A stretch of DNA of 64,000 nucleotides from Planctomycetota bacterium. GTDB lineage: Bacteria; Planctomycetota; J058. The notes under the pieces are model-generated. The model saw nothing but the letters and a program-made list of their open reading frames with translations. It did not search any database and was not told where the DNA came from. Where the stretch lies: NCBI GenBank assembly GCA_023954375.1, contig JAMLIC010000002.1, positions 124,001-188,000 on the forward strand, given 5' to 3'. Positions 1 to 8,977 of this stretch are shown here, in pieces. Each line of letters begins with the position of its first letter. The stretch's first letter is position 1. A program made the translations under genes and the position numbers.

Positions 1-415
1 TGAAGTGGTCGGCGACGGGGATGAGCTTGCCCTCCTCGGCGTCGATCACCATCACGGGCGCCTCGCCGCCCTCGCCGCGCGAGGTGTCGAAGCAGAACAC
101 CTCGCCCGAGATCGTCGCCGCGAAGGCCACGAGGTGGTCGGGCACCTCGTCCTCGCGGGCGCGCAGGTTCAGGCGCACGAGGTCGAAGCCGTCGTCGCCC
201 GCGACGCCGTAGAGGCTCGTGTCGTAGACGCCGCCGCCGTTGTGGACGAGGAGGAAGGTCCGGAACGACGGCGGGAGCTTCACCCCGAGCGCCGCCTCGG
301 CCGCGGCGAGCTGGTCGGGGCTGGCCGGCCCCTCGAGCCCCTCCGGGTCCTGGCCCCCGGCCTCGAGCCCCGCGGCGAACGCGGCGATCGCGGCCCGCAT
401 CTCCTCGTCGCTCAT
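1..415 (-). CDS. SMI1/KNR4 (SUKH) family protein, partial
   Basis: The gene starts with ATG at 415 and runs off the left edge, so about 138 residues are visible. The central sequence LPPSFRTFLLVHNGGGVY is the hallmark of the SUKH/SMI1-KNR4 fold: a helix followed by a loop ending in HNGGG. The visible C-terminal part (VPDHLVAFAATISGEVFCFD, then VMVIDAEEGKLIPVADHF) follows the usual beta-rich order of the family. Its ATG overlaps the argH stop codon as ATGA, so it is probably translated by coupling from the argH message. SUKH proteins are known as immunity or protein-interaction domains; no toxin is visible here, so the role is undefined. The family call is secure and the function is not. Confidence 0.75.
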   Translation of the reverse strand, partial: MSDEEMRAAIAAFAAGLEAGGQDPEGLEGPASPDQLAAAEAALGVKLPPSFRTFLLVHNGGGVYDTSLYGVAGDDGFDLVRLNLRAREDEVPDHLVAFAATISGEVFCFDTSRGEGGEAPVMVIDAEEGKLIPVADHF

Positions 416-1791
416 GCCGCACCTCCGGCCGCCTCGCGCTCGAGCGCCTCGAGGCAGCCCTCGAGGGCGGCGCGCGCGTCGCGCGCCCGCGCCTCGAGCT
501 CGCCGAGCCGCCCCGCGGCGTCGTCGAGCCGCAGGTCGCCCGGGCTCCCCTCCGTCGCGTAGGCCCGCCGCACCGCGTCCAGGTCCGTCGGGCGCGCGAG
601 GGCCCCCCGGGCGACCTCGTCGCCCACCTGCCGGTAGGCGTCCCGGAAGGGGACCCCCCGCGCCGCGAGCTCCAGCGCCCGGTGGGTGGCGAAGGCCTCC
701 GTGGCCACCGCCGCCTCGGCCCGCTCGCGCTCGACCTCCAGCCCCGACACCGTCAGCTCCATCGCCCGCGCCATCGCCCGCGCCAGCCGCAGCCCCTTCA
801 GCACGGGCTCCTTCGTCAGCTGGTAGTCCCGATGGTAGCTCGACGGGAGCCGCCCGGCGACGAGCAGGATCCGCTCGAGGTGCGCGTGCAGGACGCCCGC
901 CTGGGCGCGCGTCAGCTCCAGCACGTCGGGGTTGCGCTTCTGCGGCATGATGCTCGAGCCCGTGGCCACGTCCGGCGCCAGGCGGAAGAAGCCCAGCTCG
1001 GGCCCGGTGTAGAGCTGCAGGTCCCAGGCCAGGCGCGCCAGGTCGTTGCCCAGGAGCACGGCGGCGAAGAGGGCCTGGGCCTCGGGCTTGCCGCGGCTCG
1101 ACTGGACCGCCTGGGCGTTGACCTGCAGGCGCGTGAAGCCGAGCAGCGCCGCCGTGCGCCGCCGGTCGAGCGGCAGGGGCACCCCGAACCCGGCCGCGCT
1201 CCCCAGCGGGCAGCGGTCGCAGGCGCCGTAGGCCTCGAGCAGCGCCTCGACCGAGTCGGCCACGCACTCGGCGTGGCCGCCGGCCCACAGGCCCACGCTC
1301 GAGGGCATGGCCTGGCGCATGTGGGTGTAGCCGGGCATGACCACGGCCTCGTGGTCGCGCGCCAGGTCGAGGAGCGCCCGCGCCAGCGCCAGGCCGGCGT
1401 CGGCCGCGTCGAGCAGCCGCCGGCGGGCGAACAGCCGCACGTCGACGAGCACCTGGTCGTTGCGCGAGCGGCCCGTGTGCAGGCGCCGCCCCGGCTCGCC
1501 CACGCGCTCGGCCAGCCGCCCCTCGACGGCCGTGTGGACGTCCTCCTCCTCGGGGCTGATCCGCAGCGCGCCCTCGCGGTGGAGCGCCAGCACCTCGAGG
1601 AGCCCGCGCGCGATCGCGCGCCGGTCGTCCGGGGAGATGATCCCGCGCTCCTCGAGCATGCGCGCGTGGGCCAGGCTCCCCCACACGTCCTCCTCGACCA
1701 GCTCGAGGTCGAGGACGTGGTCGTCGCCCACCGTGTAGGCCAGGATCTCCGGGTGGAGCGCCTCCCCCTTGTCCCAAAGCCGTCGCGCCAT
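412..1791 (-). CDS. argH: argininosuccinate lyase
   Basis: Argininosuccinate lyase of the fumarase/aspartase superfamily cleaves argininosuccinate to arginine and fumarate, the last step of arginine synthesis, in the cytoplasm. The 459-residue length is normal. The superfamily signature GSSIMPQKRNP, carrying the flexible-loop catalytic serine, is near residue 280, and the N-terminal substrate-binding motif HTGRSRNDQV is present. The ATG at 1791 is followed by the typical RLWDKGEALHPEILAYTVGDD start of the family. It is divergent from the sigma54 activator, with a TAGGAT hexamer (minus strand, 1825-1830) as a possible -10. Its stop overlaps the start of the SUKH gene downstream. No other arg gene adjoins it; an ArgG-like protein lies 37 kb away. 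Confidence 0.96.
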   Translation of the reverse strand: MARRLWDKGEALHPEILAYTVGDDHVLDLELVEEDVWGSLAHARMLEERGIISPDDRRAIARGLLEVLALHREGALRISPEEEDVHTAVEGRLAERVGEPGRRLHTGRSRNDQVLVDVRLFARRRLLDAADAGLALARALLDLARDHEAVVMPGYTHMRQAMPSSVGLWAGGHAECVADSVEALLEAYGACDRCPLGSAAGFGVPLPLDRRRTAALLGFTRLQVNAQAVQSSRGKPEAQALFAAVLLGNDLARLAWDLQLYTGPELGFFRLAPDVATGSSIMPQKRNPDVLELTRAQAGVLHAHLERILLVAGRLPSSYHRDYQLTKEPVLKGLRLARAMARAMELTVSGLEVERERAEAAVATEAFATHRALELAARGVPFRDAYRQVGDEVARGALARPTDLDAVRRAYATEGSPGDLRLDDAAGRLGELEARARDARAALEGCLEALEREAAGGAA

Positions 1792-1903
1792 CGGCCGTGC
1801 CCACCCCGCTCGTGGAAGGGGCGCATCCTATCACCGGACCTGGCCGGGGCGAGCCGTCCCGTCCCCCGGTGCGGGTGGAGGGGCATCGGCGGGGGTGGCT
1901 ATC

Positions 1904-4900
1904 ATGCCCGGCCCGGGAGGGACCCTGAGCCTCACGCATCTGGGCGAGGTCAACCTGCGCAAGGCCGAGGCGGCGGCCGACGAGGGCAACCTGCCGCGCG
2001 CGCGGGAGCACTACCTCAAGGCGCTGTCCTGCTACGCGGCCGACGACCCCATGGCGGCGCAGGCCTGGGTGGGGCTGGCGTCCGTCCACGCCGAGCTCGA
2101 CGAGCTCGAGCAGGCCTGGGACGCGCTCGAGCGCGCCCTGCCCGTCCTCGAGCGCACGGGCGACGCGGCGGGGCGGGCGCGGGCGATCAACCAGCAGGGC
2201 CTGATCCGGCGGCGCCAGGGCGACCTCGACGCGGCCCGGGCGCTGCACGAGCAGGCGCGGGCGGTGGCGGCGGACGCGGGCGACCTGCGCCAGCAGGCGG
2301 TCGCCCTCCGCAACCTCGCCGGGATCGACCGCGCGAAGGGCGACCTCGCCCGGGCCGTGGCGCGCCTGACGGAGGGGGCGGAGCTCCAGGCCGCCGAGGG
2401 CGAGGGGCGCAGCGTGGCGCTCGTGTGGCGCCAGATCCGCACGATCGAGCTCGAGCGGGGCGAGCTCGAGCGGGCCCACGAGGCCGCCCGGCGCGAGCTG
2501 GCCGTGCGCGAGCGCCTGGGCGACGAGGGGGCGATCGCCGCGACGCTCCAGGAGGCCGCCGAGGTGGCGCGCCTGCGCGGCGACTACGCCGAGGCGGAGG
2601 CCTGGCTGGCCCGCGCGGCCGAGCTGCGCGCGCACATGGGCGACCTCCTCGGCGCGGGGAAGGCCCTCCTGGCCACCGGGCAGGCGCTCCTCGAGGCCGG
2701 GCGCCCGCGCGCCGCGCGCCGCAAGCTCGAGGCGGCGCGCGACGGGCTGGGCGAGCACGGGCCGCTCGACCTGCGCGCCGAGCTGTGGCGGGCCTTCGCC
2801 GAGACCGACCTGGCGGTGCTCGACGCCTACGTGCACGAGGACGCGCCCCACCTGCGCGTCGACCCCGAGCCGACCGACGCCGAGCTGGCGACCGAGGCGG
2901 GCCTCGCCGAGCGCCAGCTCGCGCGCCGGGCCCGCGAGGAGGCCGAGGAGGCCGTGGTCCTCTGCCGCCAGTCGAGCGCGGCGGGGCTCCTCGCGCCGGC
3001 GCTCTGCGCGCTCGCGCGGGCGCTCGCCCATCACGGCCAGCCCGAGGCGGCGCGCGACCACTTCCGCCAGGCCGTCCGCGCGGCCGAGGACGCGCCGGCC
3101 GAGCGCCACGCCCTCGGCGGGCGGCACGCCGCCTACCTCGCCTACGGCTTCTGGCTCGGCCGCCAGGCCCAGCAGACGGGCGACGCGACCGACCGCCGCG
3201 CGGCCGTCGACTACCTGGAGCGCGCGGCCACCCTGGCCGACGAGGCGCGGGCGACGGGCGTCACGGGCGACCACGCCGTGCGCGCGCGCGCGGCGCTCGC
3301 CGGCCTGCACCTCGCGTTCGGCGAGCGCGACGCCGCCCGGGCCGAGCTCGAGCGCGCCGGCGAGGTCCTCGGGCCGCCGATCGAGGAGCCGGGGGCCCCG
3401 CGGGCGCGCCTGCGCCGCGCCGTCCAGCGCCTCCTCGAGCTGGCCGCGGGCGAGCCCCTCGCCCCGCGGCGCCTGGTCCAGGACGCCAGCGAGGCGGCGC
3501 GGCGGCACCTCTCGCGCCTCTCGCCCGACGACCTGCGCGACGCGGTCTTCGAGCTGCGCCGCCTGCAGGAGCTGACGAAGGCGCTCAACAGCGAGCTCGA
3601 CATCGACCGGCTCCTCGACCTCGTGATCGACGCGGCGATCGAGCTCGTCGGCGCCGAGCGCGGCTTCCTCATCCTGATGGCGCCGGGGTCGGGCGGGGAG
3701 GGCGCGGTGGCCTTCCGCGCCGCCCGCAACGTCGAGCGCACCGAGGTCGAGCGGCCCGACCGCAAGGTGTCGAACACGATCGCCCGCCAGGCGATCGCCT
3801 CGGGCCAGCCCGTCGTCACCGGCGACGCCGGCAAGGACGACCGCTTCGTGGGCGCGCTGAGCGTGGTCGAGCAGCGGCTGCGGAGCGTCGTCGCGGTGCC
3901 CCTCTCGGTCAAGGGGACGGTCACCGGCGCGCTCTACCTCGACCACCGCTACAAGGAGGGCCTGTTCGGCGCGCGGGCGGTCGAGCTCCTCGAGACGCTC
4001 GCCGACCACGCGGCCATGGCGCTCGACAACGCCCGGCTGCTGCGCGAGAACCAGGAGCGCGCGGCGGCGCTCGCGGGCGAGCGCGAGCGCCTGCGCTCGC
4101 AGGTGCAGAGCCAGACGATCGAGCTGGCCGACGTCAAGGAGCGCCTGGCCGAGATGGGGCGCGAGGAGCGATCGCGCTACCGCTACGACCAGCTCATCGG
4201 CCGCTCGACGGCCATGGACAAGGTCTTCCGCCTGCTCGACAAGGTCGTCGAGAGCAACATCCCCGTGTTCATCCACGGCGAGAGCGGCACGGGCAAGGAG
4301 CTGATCGCGCGGGCGATCCACTTCAACTCGCCCCGGGCGGCCGGGCCCTTCGTGTCGGAGAACTTCGCGGCGATCGTGGACGAGCTGCTCGAGAGCGAGC
4401 TCTTCGGCCACGTGAGGGGGTCGTTCACCGGGGCGATCGCCGACAAGAAGGGCCTGTTCGAGCGGGCCAACGGCGGGACGATCTTCCTCGACGAGGTGGG
4501 CGACCTCTCGGAGCGCATGCAGAAGGAGCTCCTGCGCGTGCTCGAGGAGCGCGAGGTGCGCCCGATCGGCGGCAACGAGACGATCAAGGTCGACGTGCGC
4601 GTCGTCTCGGCGACGCACCGCGACCTCAAGAAGATGGTCGCCGAGGGCACGTTCCGGCAGGACCTCTTCTACCGCCTGCACGTGTTCGCGATCGGGCTCC
4701 CGCCCCTGCGCGAGCGGCGCGACGACATCGCCATCCTCGCCGAGCGGTTCCTCGAGGACGCCGCGCGGGAGAACAAGACGACGCCGCGCCGCCTCGACCC
4801 CGAGGCCATGCGCAAGCTCACGGCCTACCACTGGCCGGGCAACGTGCGCGAGCTGAAGAACTTCGTCGACCGCACGGTGCTCCTCACGCGGGGCGACGTC

Positions 4901-5218
4901 ATCCGGGCGGAGGACGTCACGTTCGACGCCGAGTCGACGCCGCCCCAGGCGGGCGTCGACGAGCTCGCCCACCGGCGCTGGGCCGAGGCCAAGGAGGCCT
5001 TCGCCCGCGGCTACCTGACGGCCGTGCTCTCGCGCGTCGGCGGCAACATCTCGCTCGCGGCCCGCGAGTCGGGCATGCTCCGGCAGGCCTTCCAGCGCCT
5101 GCTCAAGCGCCACGGCATCGACCCGAGCGGCTTCCGCAAGGGCGGCGGGCTCGACCGCGACGACGTGAGCAGCGAGTCGGACGTGGGGGACACGGGCGAC
5201 GTCGACGACGACGACTGA
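1904..5218 (+). CDS. TPR-GAF sigma54-dependent transcriptional activator (Fis-type HTH)
   Basis: A cytoplasmic enhancer-binding protein of 1104 residues that would activate sigma54 promoters in response to a signal sensed by its N-terminus. Residues 1-500 are alpha-helical TPR-like repeats, about 560-720 form a GAF domain (GAERGFLIL), followed by a short coiled linker. The AAA+ domain starts near 763 with Walker A GESGTGKE (about 792), sigma54 loop GSFTGA (839-844) and Walker B GGTIFLDEVGDL. The last 70 residues carry a Fis-type helix-turn-helix (NISLAARESGMLRQAFQRLL). The loop has Ser instead of the usual Ala of GAFTGA. No phosphoreceiver is present, so input is probably a ligand or protein partner. 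ATG 1904 is chosen because upstream residues are not conserved-looking; a TATCAT hexamer overlaps it. The histone-like gene follows 38 bp downstream. Confidence 0.9.
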   Translation: MPGPGGTLSLTHLGEVNLRKAEAAADEGNLPRAREHYLKALSCYAADDPMAAQAWVGLASVHAELDELEQAWDALERALPVLERTGDAAGRARAINQQGLIRRRQGDLDAARALHEQARAVAADAGDLRQQAVALRNLAGIDRAKGDLARAVARLTEGAELQAAEGEGRSVALVWRQIRTIELERGELERAHEAARRELAVRERLGDEGAIAATLQEAAEVARLRGDYAEAEAWLARAAELRAHMGDLLGAGKALLATGQALLEAGRPRAARRKLEAARDGLGEHGPLDLRAELWRAFAETDLAVLDAYVHEDAPHLRVDPEPTDAELATEAGLAERQLARRAREEAEEAVVLCRQSSAAGLLAPALCALARALAHHGQPEAARDHFRQAVRAAEDAPAERHALGGRHAAYLAYGFWLGRQAQQTGDATDRRAAVDYLERAATLADEARATGVTGDHAVRARAALAGLHLAFGERDAARAELERAGEVLGPPIEEPGAPRARLRRAVQRLLELAAGEPLAPRRLVQDASEAARRHLSRLSPDDLRDAVFELRRLQELTKALNSELDIDRLLDLVIDAAIELVGAERGFLILMAPGSGGEGAVAFRAARNVERTEVERPDRKVSNTIARQAIASGQPVVTGDAGKDDRFVGALSVVEQRLRSVVAVPLSVKGTVTGALYLDHRYKEGLFGARAVELLETLADHAAMALDNARLLRENQERAAALAGERERLRSQVQSQTIELADVKERLAEMGREERSRYRYDQLIGRSTAMDKVFRLLDKVVESNIPVFIHGESGTGKELIARAIHFNSPRAAGPFVSENFAAIVDELLESELFGHVRGSFTGAIADKKGLFERANGGTIFLDEVGDLSERMQKELLRVLEEREVRPIGGNETIKVDVRVVSATHRDLKKMVAEGTFRQDLFYRLHVFAIGLPPLRERRDDIAILAERFLEDAARENKTTPRRLDPEAMRKLTAYHWPGNVRELKNFVDRTVLLTRGDVIRAEDVTFDAESTPPQAGVDELAHRRWAEAKEAFARGYLTAVLSRVGGNISLAARESGMLRQAFQRLLKRHGIDPSGFRKGGGLDRDDVSSESDVGDTGDVDDDD

Positions 5219-5256
5219 ACCGGCGGACCGCCGCGGGTCCGGAAGTGGGGGGGATC

Positions 5257-6459
5257 ATGGCGAAGAAGGCTCCGGCCGCCGGGAAGAAGAAGACCGCGTC
5301 GACGACCAGGAAGGCCGGGTCGAAGAAGGCTCCGGTCGCCAGGAAGGCCACCGCGAAGAAGGCCACCGCGAAGAAGGCCACCGCGAAGAAGGCCACCGCC
5401 AAGAAGGCCACCGTCAAGAAGGCCGCCGCCAAGAAGGCTCCGGCCGCCAAGAAGGCCCCCCCCGCCAAGAAGGCCCCGGCCGCCAAGAAGGCCCCGGCCG
5501 CCAAGAAGGCCCCGGCCGCCAAGAAGGCCCCGGCCGCCAAGAAGGCCCCGGCCGCCAAGAAGGCCCCCCCCGCCAAGAAGGCCCCGGCCGCCAAGAAGGC
5601 CCCGGCCGCCAAGAAGGCCCCCCCCGCCAAGAAGCCCGCCGCAAGGAGGGCGCCCGCCGCCGAGAAGCCCGCCGCGACGACGGCTCCCGCCGCGCTGGTC
5701 GCCAGGGAGTCCGCCCCCGCGGAGACGCTGGCGCCGATGCCCGAGAGCGTGCCCGTGGCCCCGCCGGCCTCGCCCTCGCCGAGGACCGTGGCGCCGACCG
5801 CCGGCGCGAACGTCGTCGAGCCAGGCGGCGCGCTCGGCACGACGACGGAGCGCTTCGGCCGCGACCCGTCCTCCGAGCTCCAGGCGATCCCCGACTTCGC
5901 GGCCGAGGCGGAGGGCGGCCTCCAGGCGGCGTTCCGCGGCGAGGCGGTGCCGGCGCCGCTCGAGGGGCTGCACCGCTGGTGGCTCGAGCGGCCGAACGAG
6001 TGGTTCTCCGGGCGCTTCGAGTTCACCCAGGACGGCGCCGAGGCCGCGCTGACGTGGTTCGACGGCGACGAGGTCGCGGCCGAGCAGGTCTACGTGTTCG
6101 GCCAGGACGGCGACGGCGCCCTCTACGCGTGCTGGACCTACGCCGCCCAGCCGCCGGAGGAGGCGCCGATCGTGTGCCTCGGCGGCCAGCGCCGCCTCGA
6201 GCTCCTGGCCTCGACCGCCCGCGACTTCCTCGCGCTCCTGGCGCTCGACGTCCAGCACCTCGGCGCCGGCGGCTGGCAGCGACCGATCCCGCTGAGCACG
6301 CCGGGGCACGAGGCGTTCCTCGCCTGGGCCCGCGCCCAGCACGACGTCGACCGCCCGGCCGACCCGACACGGATCGTCGAGCGCGCCCGCCGCGACCACC
6401 CCGACCCCGAGGCGTGGCTCGAGCGGCGGCGGCAGGCGGAGCGGGCGCCGGGGTCCTGA
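5257..6459 (+). CDS. histone H1-like Lys/Ala/Pro-repeat protein with SUKH-like C-terminal domain
   Basis: A 400-residue protein in two parts. Residues 1-125 are a basic low-complexity tail made of KKATA and then eleven KKAP(A/P)A units, like eukaryotic histone H1 tails and bacterial H1-like nucleoid proteins. A Pro/Ala linker follows. Residues 200-400 form a folded domain with FEFTQDGAEAALTWFDGDE, VYVFGQDGDGALYACWTY and STARDFLALLAL, a pattern resembling SMI1/KNR4 (SUKH). The tail would be expected to bind DNA or other polyanions; the C-terminal domain may recruit a partner. ATG 5257 follows a G-rich ribosome-binding stretch. It is probably co-transcribed with the sigma54 activator. The SUKH assignment is by pattern only. 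Confidence 0.7.
   Translation: MAKKAPAAGKKKTASTTRKAGSKKAPVARKATAKKATAKKATAKKATAKKATVKKAAAKKAPAAKKAPPAKKAPAAKKAPAAKKAPAAKKAPAAKKAPAAKKAPPAKKAPAAKKAPAAKKAPPAKKPAARRAPAAEKPAATTAPAALVARESAPAETLAPMPESVPVAPPASPSPRTVAPTAGANVVEPGGALGTTTERFGRDPSSELQAIPDFAAEAEGGLQAAFRGEAVPAPLEGLHRWWLERPNEWFSGRFEFTQDGAEAALTWFDGDEVAAEQVYVFGQDGDGALYACWTYAAQPPEEAPIVCLGGQRRLELLASTARDFLALLALDVQHLGAGGWQRPIPLSTPGHEAFLAWARAQHDVDRPADPTRIVERARRDHPDPEAWLERRRQAERAPGS
5341..5628 (+). repeat. in-frame tandem repeats coding KKATA then KKAP(A/P)A
   Basis: About six 15-bp units of the type AAGAAGGCCACCGCG (5341-5430) are followed by eleven 18-bp units of the type AAGAAGGCCCCGGCCGCC (5431-5628). Both unit lengths are multiples of three, so copy-number change keeps the frame. 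Near-identity between units indicates recent slippage expansion. Confidence 0.95.
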
Positions 6460-6478
6460 CGCCCGCTCGCGCCCCCGG

Positions 6479-8419
6479 TCACTCCGTCGCCGAGATCACC
6501 CCGCCCTTGCGCGCCAGCCAGTAGGCGAACGCGTAGTCCGGCGCCGGGCGCTGGACGTCGGTCGCCGGGTCGCCCGGGTCGAGCGGGGTCGAGCGCCACA
6601 CGTAGTTGCTCGGCTGCCCCATGAAGGTCGGGTAGGAGATCAGCCCCTGGAGCCGCCCGGGGTTGGTCATCCAGTCCATCTTCCAGGGCAGGCTCGGGTA
6701 GGGCGAGGCGACCCACTCGGGGTCGAGGCGGCGGTTCACCTCGTGCTGCGGCTTGGGGTAGGGGAACTCCCGCAGCCCCCAGAGCGTCGCCTCGCCGGCG
6801 CCGTCGCCCGTGCGCCGCAGGAGGCCCGCGCGCGCCGCGGTCCAGGGGAGCGTGCAGCGCGAGTACTTGCGCATCGCGCGCCAGCCCGCCTCGAGCGACA
6901 GCTCGAGGAGCGGCTGCCAGGGCGTGCGCAGGCGGCGGCCGAGCTCGACCAGCGCCACGCGGCTGCACACGCCGAGGTGCGTGCCGCTCCAGTCGGCGAT
7001 CCCGTAGGCCGAGAAGGTCCCCCCCGAGGCCAGCTCGAGCATGGCGAGGGGCTTCCGGATCGTCGACTTCCACAGCCGCTCGTAGGCGCGGTCGCCCGTG
7101 ACCCAGTGGGCGAGCATGCCGATCATGAGCTTGTTGCCCGAGGACGCGCGCCTCGTGCCGGAGGCCACGCCCGCGGCGGCGGTCGAGCCCATCCAGTGGT
7201 CGGCGAGGTCGCGCACGGCGGCCTGGATCCGCGGGCGCAGCGGGTGGCTCGCGGGGAGCACGTCCCAGGCGCCCAGGAAGCCGAGGACCATGCCCTTGAC
7301 CATGTCGTTGTTGCCGTTGTCGTGCCACGCCAGGTGCGCGAAGCGGCCCTGCCCGGCGTGCCAGCTCCCGCCCAGCGGCGCGCGGCCGATCGGGCGCAGG
7401 CTGCGCGCGAACTCGCCCGGGCGCGGGTCGATCTCGCTCAGGTCGCAGAGGAGCTCGGCCAGCTGCTCGACGTTCTGCAGCGCCGCCGCCTCACCGGTCA
7501 CCTGGTGGCGGAGCGCCTGCGAGTAGAGGTAGACGCCCGACCACAGGCACGTGCTCATGTCCTCGATGTGCTCGACGCCCGACGGCGTCTGGCGCGCGCC
7601 GGCGGCGATCAGCCCAGTCACGTCGCGCAGGGGGCCGTCGACGTCGCGGCCGTGCAGCGCCGCCTTCTCGTGGGCCCGCAGGCCGAACGCCTGCCGGCGC
7701 ACGTCGGCCTCGACGAGGCTGATCGCGTCGACGACCTGGTCGACGACGAGCAGCTCCTGCGGCCGGGCGCGCAGGTGCTCGAACCCGGTGCGGTCGATCA
7801 GCTGCTGGTGCACCGCCTCGCGGAAGCGCAGGTCGCGCGTGTAGGGGGCGACCTCGGGCTTGCCGTGGTAGCCGGCGAAGATCGCGAACAGCGCCGTCTT
7901 GAGCAGGGCCGGCGGCCGGGAGTGGAGCGGCTCGAGCCGCCGCTCGAGCCGGAGCAGCGGCGCCGCCCCGACCGCGCCGGCCGGGCGCAGGACGTCGGTC
8001 GCCGAGACGGCGCCGCCCGCCAGACCGCCCGAGAGGCCGCCCGTCGCGTCCGGGCGCAGGGTGCCCGAGACGACCAGCGGCGCCTGATCGGCGGTCGTGC
8101 GGGCGAGGCCGCCCGCGCGCGTGATCCAGCCGATCCGCTTGAGCGAGACCACCACCCGCAGGTCGCTCCCCTGCTCGGTGGCGCGCCCGGTCCACACGGT
8201 CGTCAGCGCGCGGCCGGCCTGCGGCTGCTGGTAGGTCACCTGCCGCACGTAGTCGTAGCCGCCGGCCCCGCTCGCGCGGAGCTCCACCTGCCCCGTGTAG
8301 GGGCCGAGCGCGGCGTCCGTGCCCTGGACGTCGTAGCGGCCGGCGCGGCCCTGGGCGGCGGCCGGGGCGGCCAGCGCCGGCAGGGCGAGGGCGGCCGCGA
8401 GGATCAGGCGCAGGTCCAC
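6479..8419 (-). CDS. exported protein of unknown function
   Basis: 646 residues starting with GTG 8419 and a clear Sec signal peptide (LILAAALALPALAAPAAAQG). Residues 25-150 form a beta-rich region. The remainder is helix-rich and contains Trp/His/Asn-rich stretches (HLAWHDNGNNDMVKGMVLGF, ASSGNKLMIGMLAHW, SGTHLGVCSRVALVELG), as seen in alpha/alpha-barrel carbohydrate-active enzymes. I do not recognise a named family. The GTG directly abuts the TGA of the upstream lipoprotein gene and uses a GGAGGA ribosome-binding site inside that gene's end, so the two are translationally coupled. A periplasmic or surface role is the only safe inference. Confidence 0.65.
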   Translation of the reverse strand: MDLRLILAAALALPALAAPAAAQGRAGRYDVQGTDAALGPYTGQVELRASGAGGYDYVRQVTYQQPQAGRALTTVWTGRATEQGSDLRVVVSLKRIGWITRAGGLARTTADQAPLVVSGTLRPDATGGLSGGLAGGAVSATDVLRPAGAVGAAPLLRLERRLEPLHSRPPALLKTALFAIFAGYHGKPEVAPYTRDLRFREAVHQQLIDRTGFEHLRARPQELLVVDQVVDAISLVEADVRRQAFGLRAHEKAALHGRDVDGPLRDVTGLIAAGARQTPSGVEHIEDMSTCLWSGVYLYSQALRHQVTGEAAALQNVEQLAELLCDLSEIDPRPGEFARSLRPIGRAPLGGSWHAGQGRFAHLAWHDNGNNDMVKGMVLGFLGAWDVLPASHPLRPRIQAAVRDLADHWMGSTAAAGVASGTRRASSGNKLMIGMLAHWVTGDRAYERLWKSTIRKPLAMLELASGGTFSAYGIADWSGTHLGVCSRVALVELGRRLRTPWQPLLELSLEAGWRAMRKYSRCTLPWTAARAGLLRRTGDGAGEATLWGLREFPYPKPQHEVNRRLDPEWVASPYPSLPWKMDWMTNPGRLQGLISYPTFMGQPSNYVWRSTPLDPGDPATDVQRPAPDYAFAYWLARKGGVISATE

Positions 8420-8872
8420 TCAGTCCTCCTCGGAGAGCAGCGACGGGTCGGCCTCGAGCGAGCCCATGGAGAGGAGCCGCTGCAGCGCCCCGGGGCCGAG
8501 GGTGGTCGGGTCGGTCTCGGCCTCGCGCAGGGTCACGTCGAGCGTGGCGGGGCCGGCCGAGAGGTCGAGCGCCCCCTCGCCCACGAGGCCGTCGGGATGA
8601 ACGACGACCACGTCGTAGACGTCGGCCGGGGCGTGGACGAGGTAGGCGCCGGTCGCGTCGGTGAACAGACCGGCGGCCGGCAGGTCGGGGGCCTCGCCCG
8701 TCGCGCGCGAGGCCAGGATCACGAAGGCGCCCTCCACCGGGGCGCCCTGGTGCGTGACCTGGCCCGAGGCGCGCACGCCCGGGGCGGGGCGGTCGTGCGT
8801 CTTGCCCCCGCCGTCGCAGCCGGCGGCGAGCAGGGCGAGGGGGACGAGGAGCGAGGCGACGAGGCGGCGCAT
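8420..8872 (-). CDS. lipoprotein with carboxypeptidase-regulatory-like (CnaB-type) domain
   Basis: 150 residues. The start ATG 8872 has GGAGG five bases upstream. A lipobox LLAAGC ends the signal peptide, so the mature protein is a lipid-anchored envelope protein. The body (ASGQVTHQGAPVEGAFVILA, then TDATGAYLVHAPADVYDVVV) is the beta-sandwich pattern of carboxypeptidase regulatory-like or transthyretin-like domains common in envelope lipoproteins. It forms an operon with the larger exported protein downstream. Confidence 0.75.
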   Translation of the reverse strand: MRRLVASLLVPLALLAAGCDGGGKTHDRPAPGVRASGQVTHQGAPVEGAFVILASRATGEAPDLPAAGLFTDATGAYLVHAPADVYDVVVVHPDGLVGEGALDLSAGPATLDVTLREAETDPTTLGPGALQRLLSMGSLEADPSLLSEED

Positions 8873-8951
8873 GGGCCCTCCGCCCACCCGCTGAGCAACC
8901 GGCTCACCGCGGCGGAAGTACCGGCGTCGCCTGCGCCGGGCTAGCCTGGAT

Positions 8952-8966
8952 CGGACGGGGCGTCCG
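8952..8966 (-). terminator. short hairpin after the membrane-protein gene
   Basis: CGGACG-GGG-CGTCCG forms a perfect 6-bp stem just past the stop of the gene ending at 8978 on the minus strand. No T tract follows. Confidence 0.3.
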
Positions 8967-8977
8967 TATCGGACGGA

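Noticed and set aside
5341-5628. Regular 15- and 18-bp repeats as a possible CRISPR array
   Set aside because: There are no unique spacers, and the repeats are in-frame codons of the histone-like tail.
682-6459. A single open frame of 1925 codons on the plus strand
   Set aside because: It is antisense to argH and out of frame with the activator. Its Arg/Pro/Gly-rich sequence is typical of a high-GC shadow frame; only the part from 5257 is a real gene.
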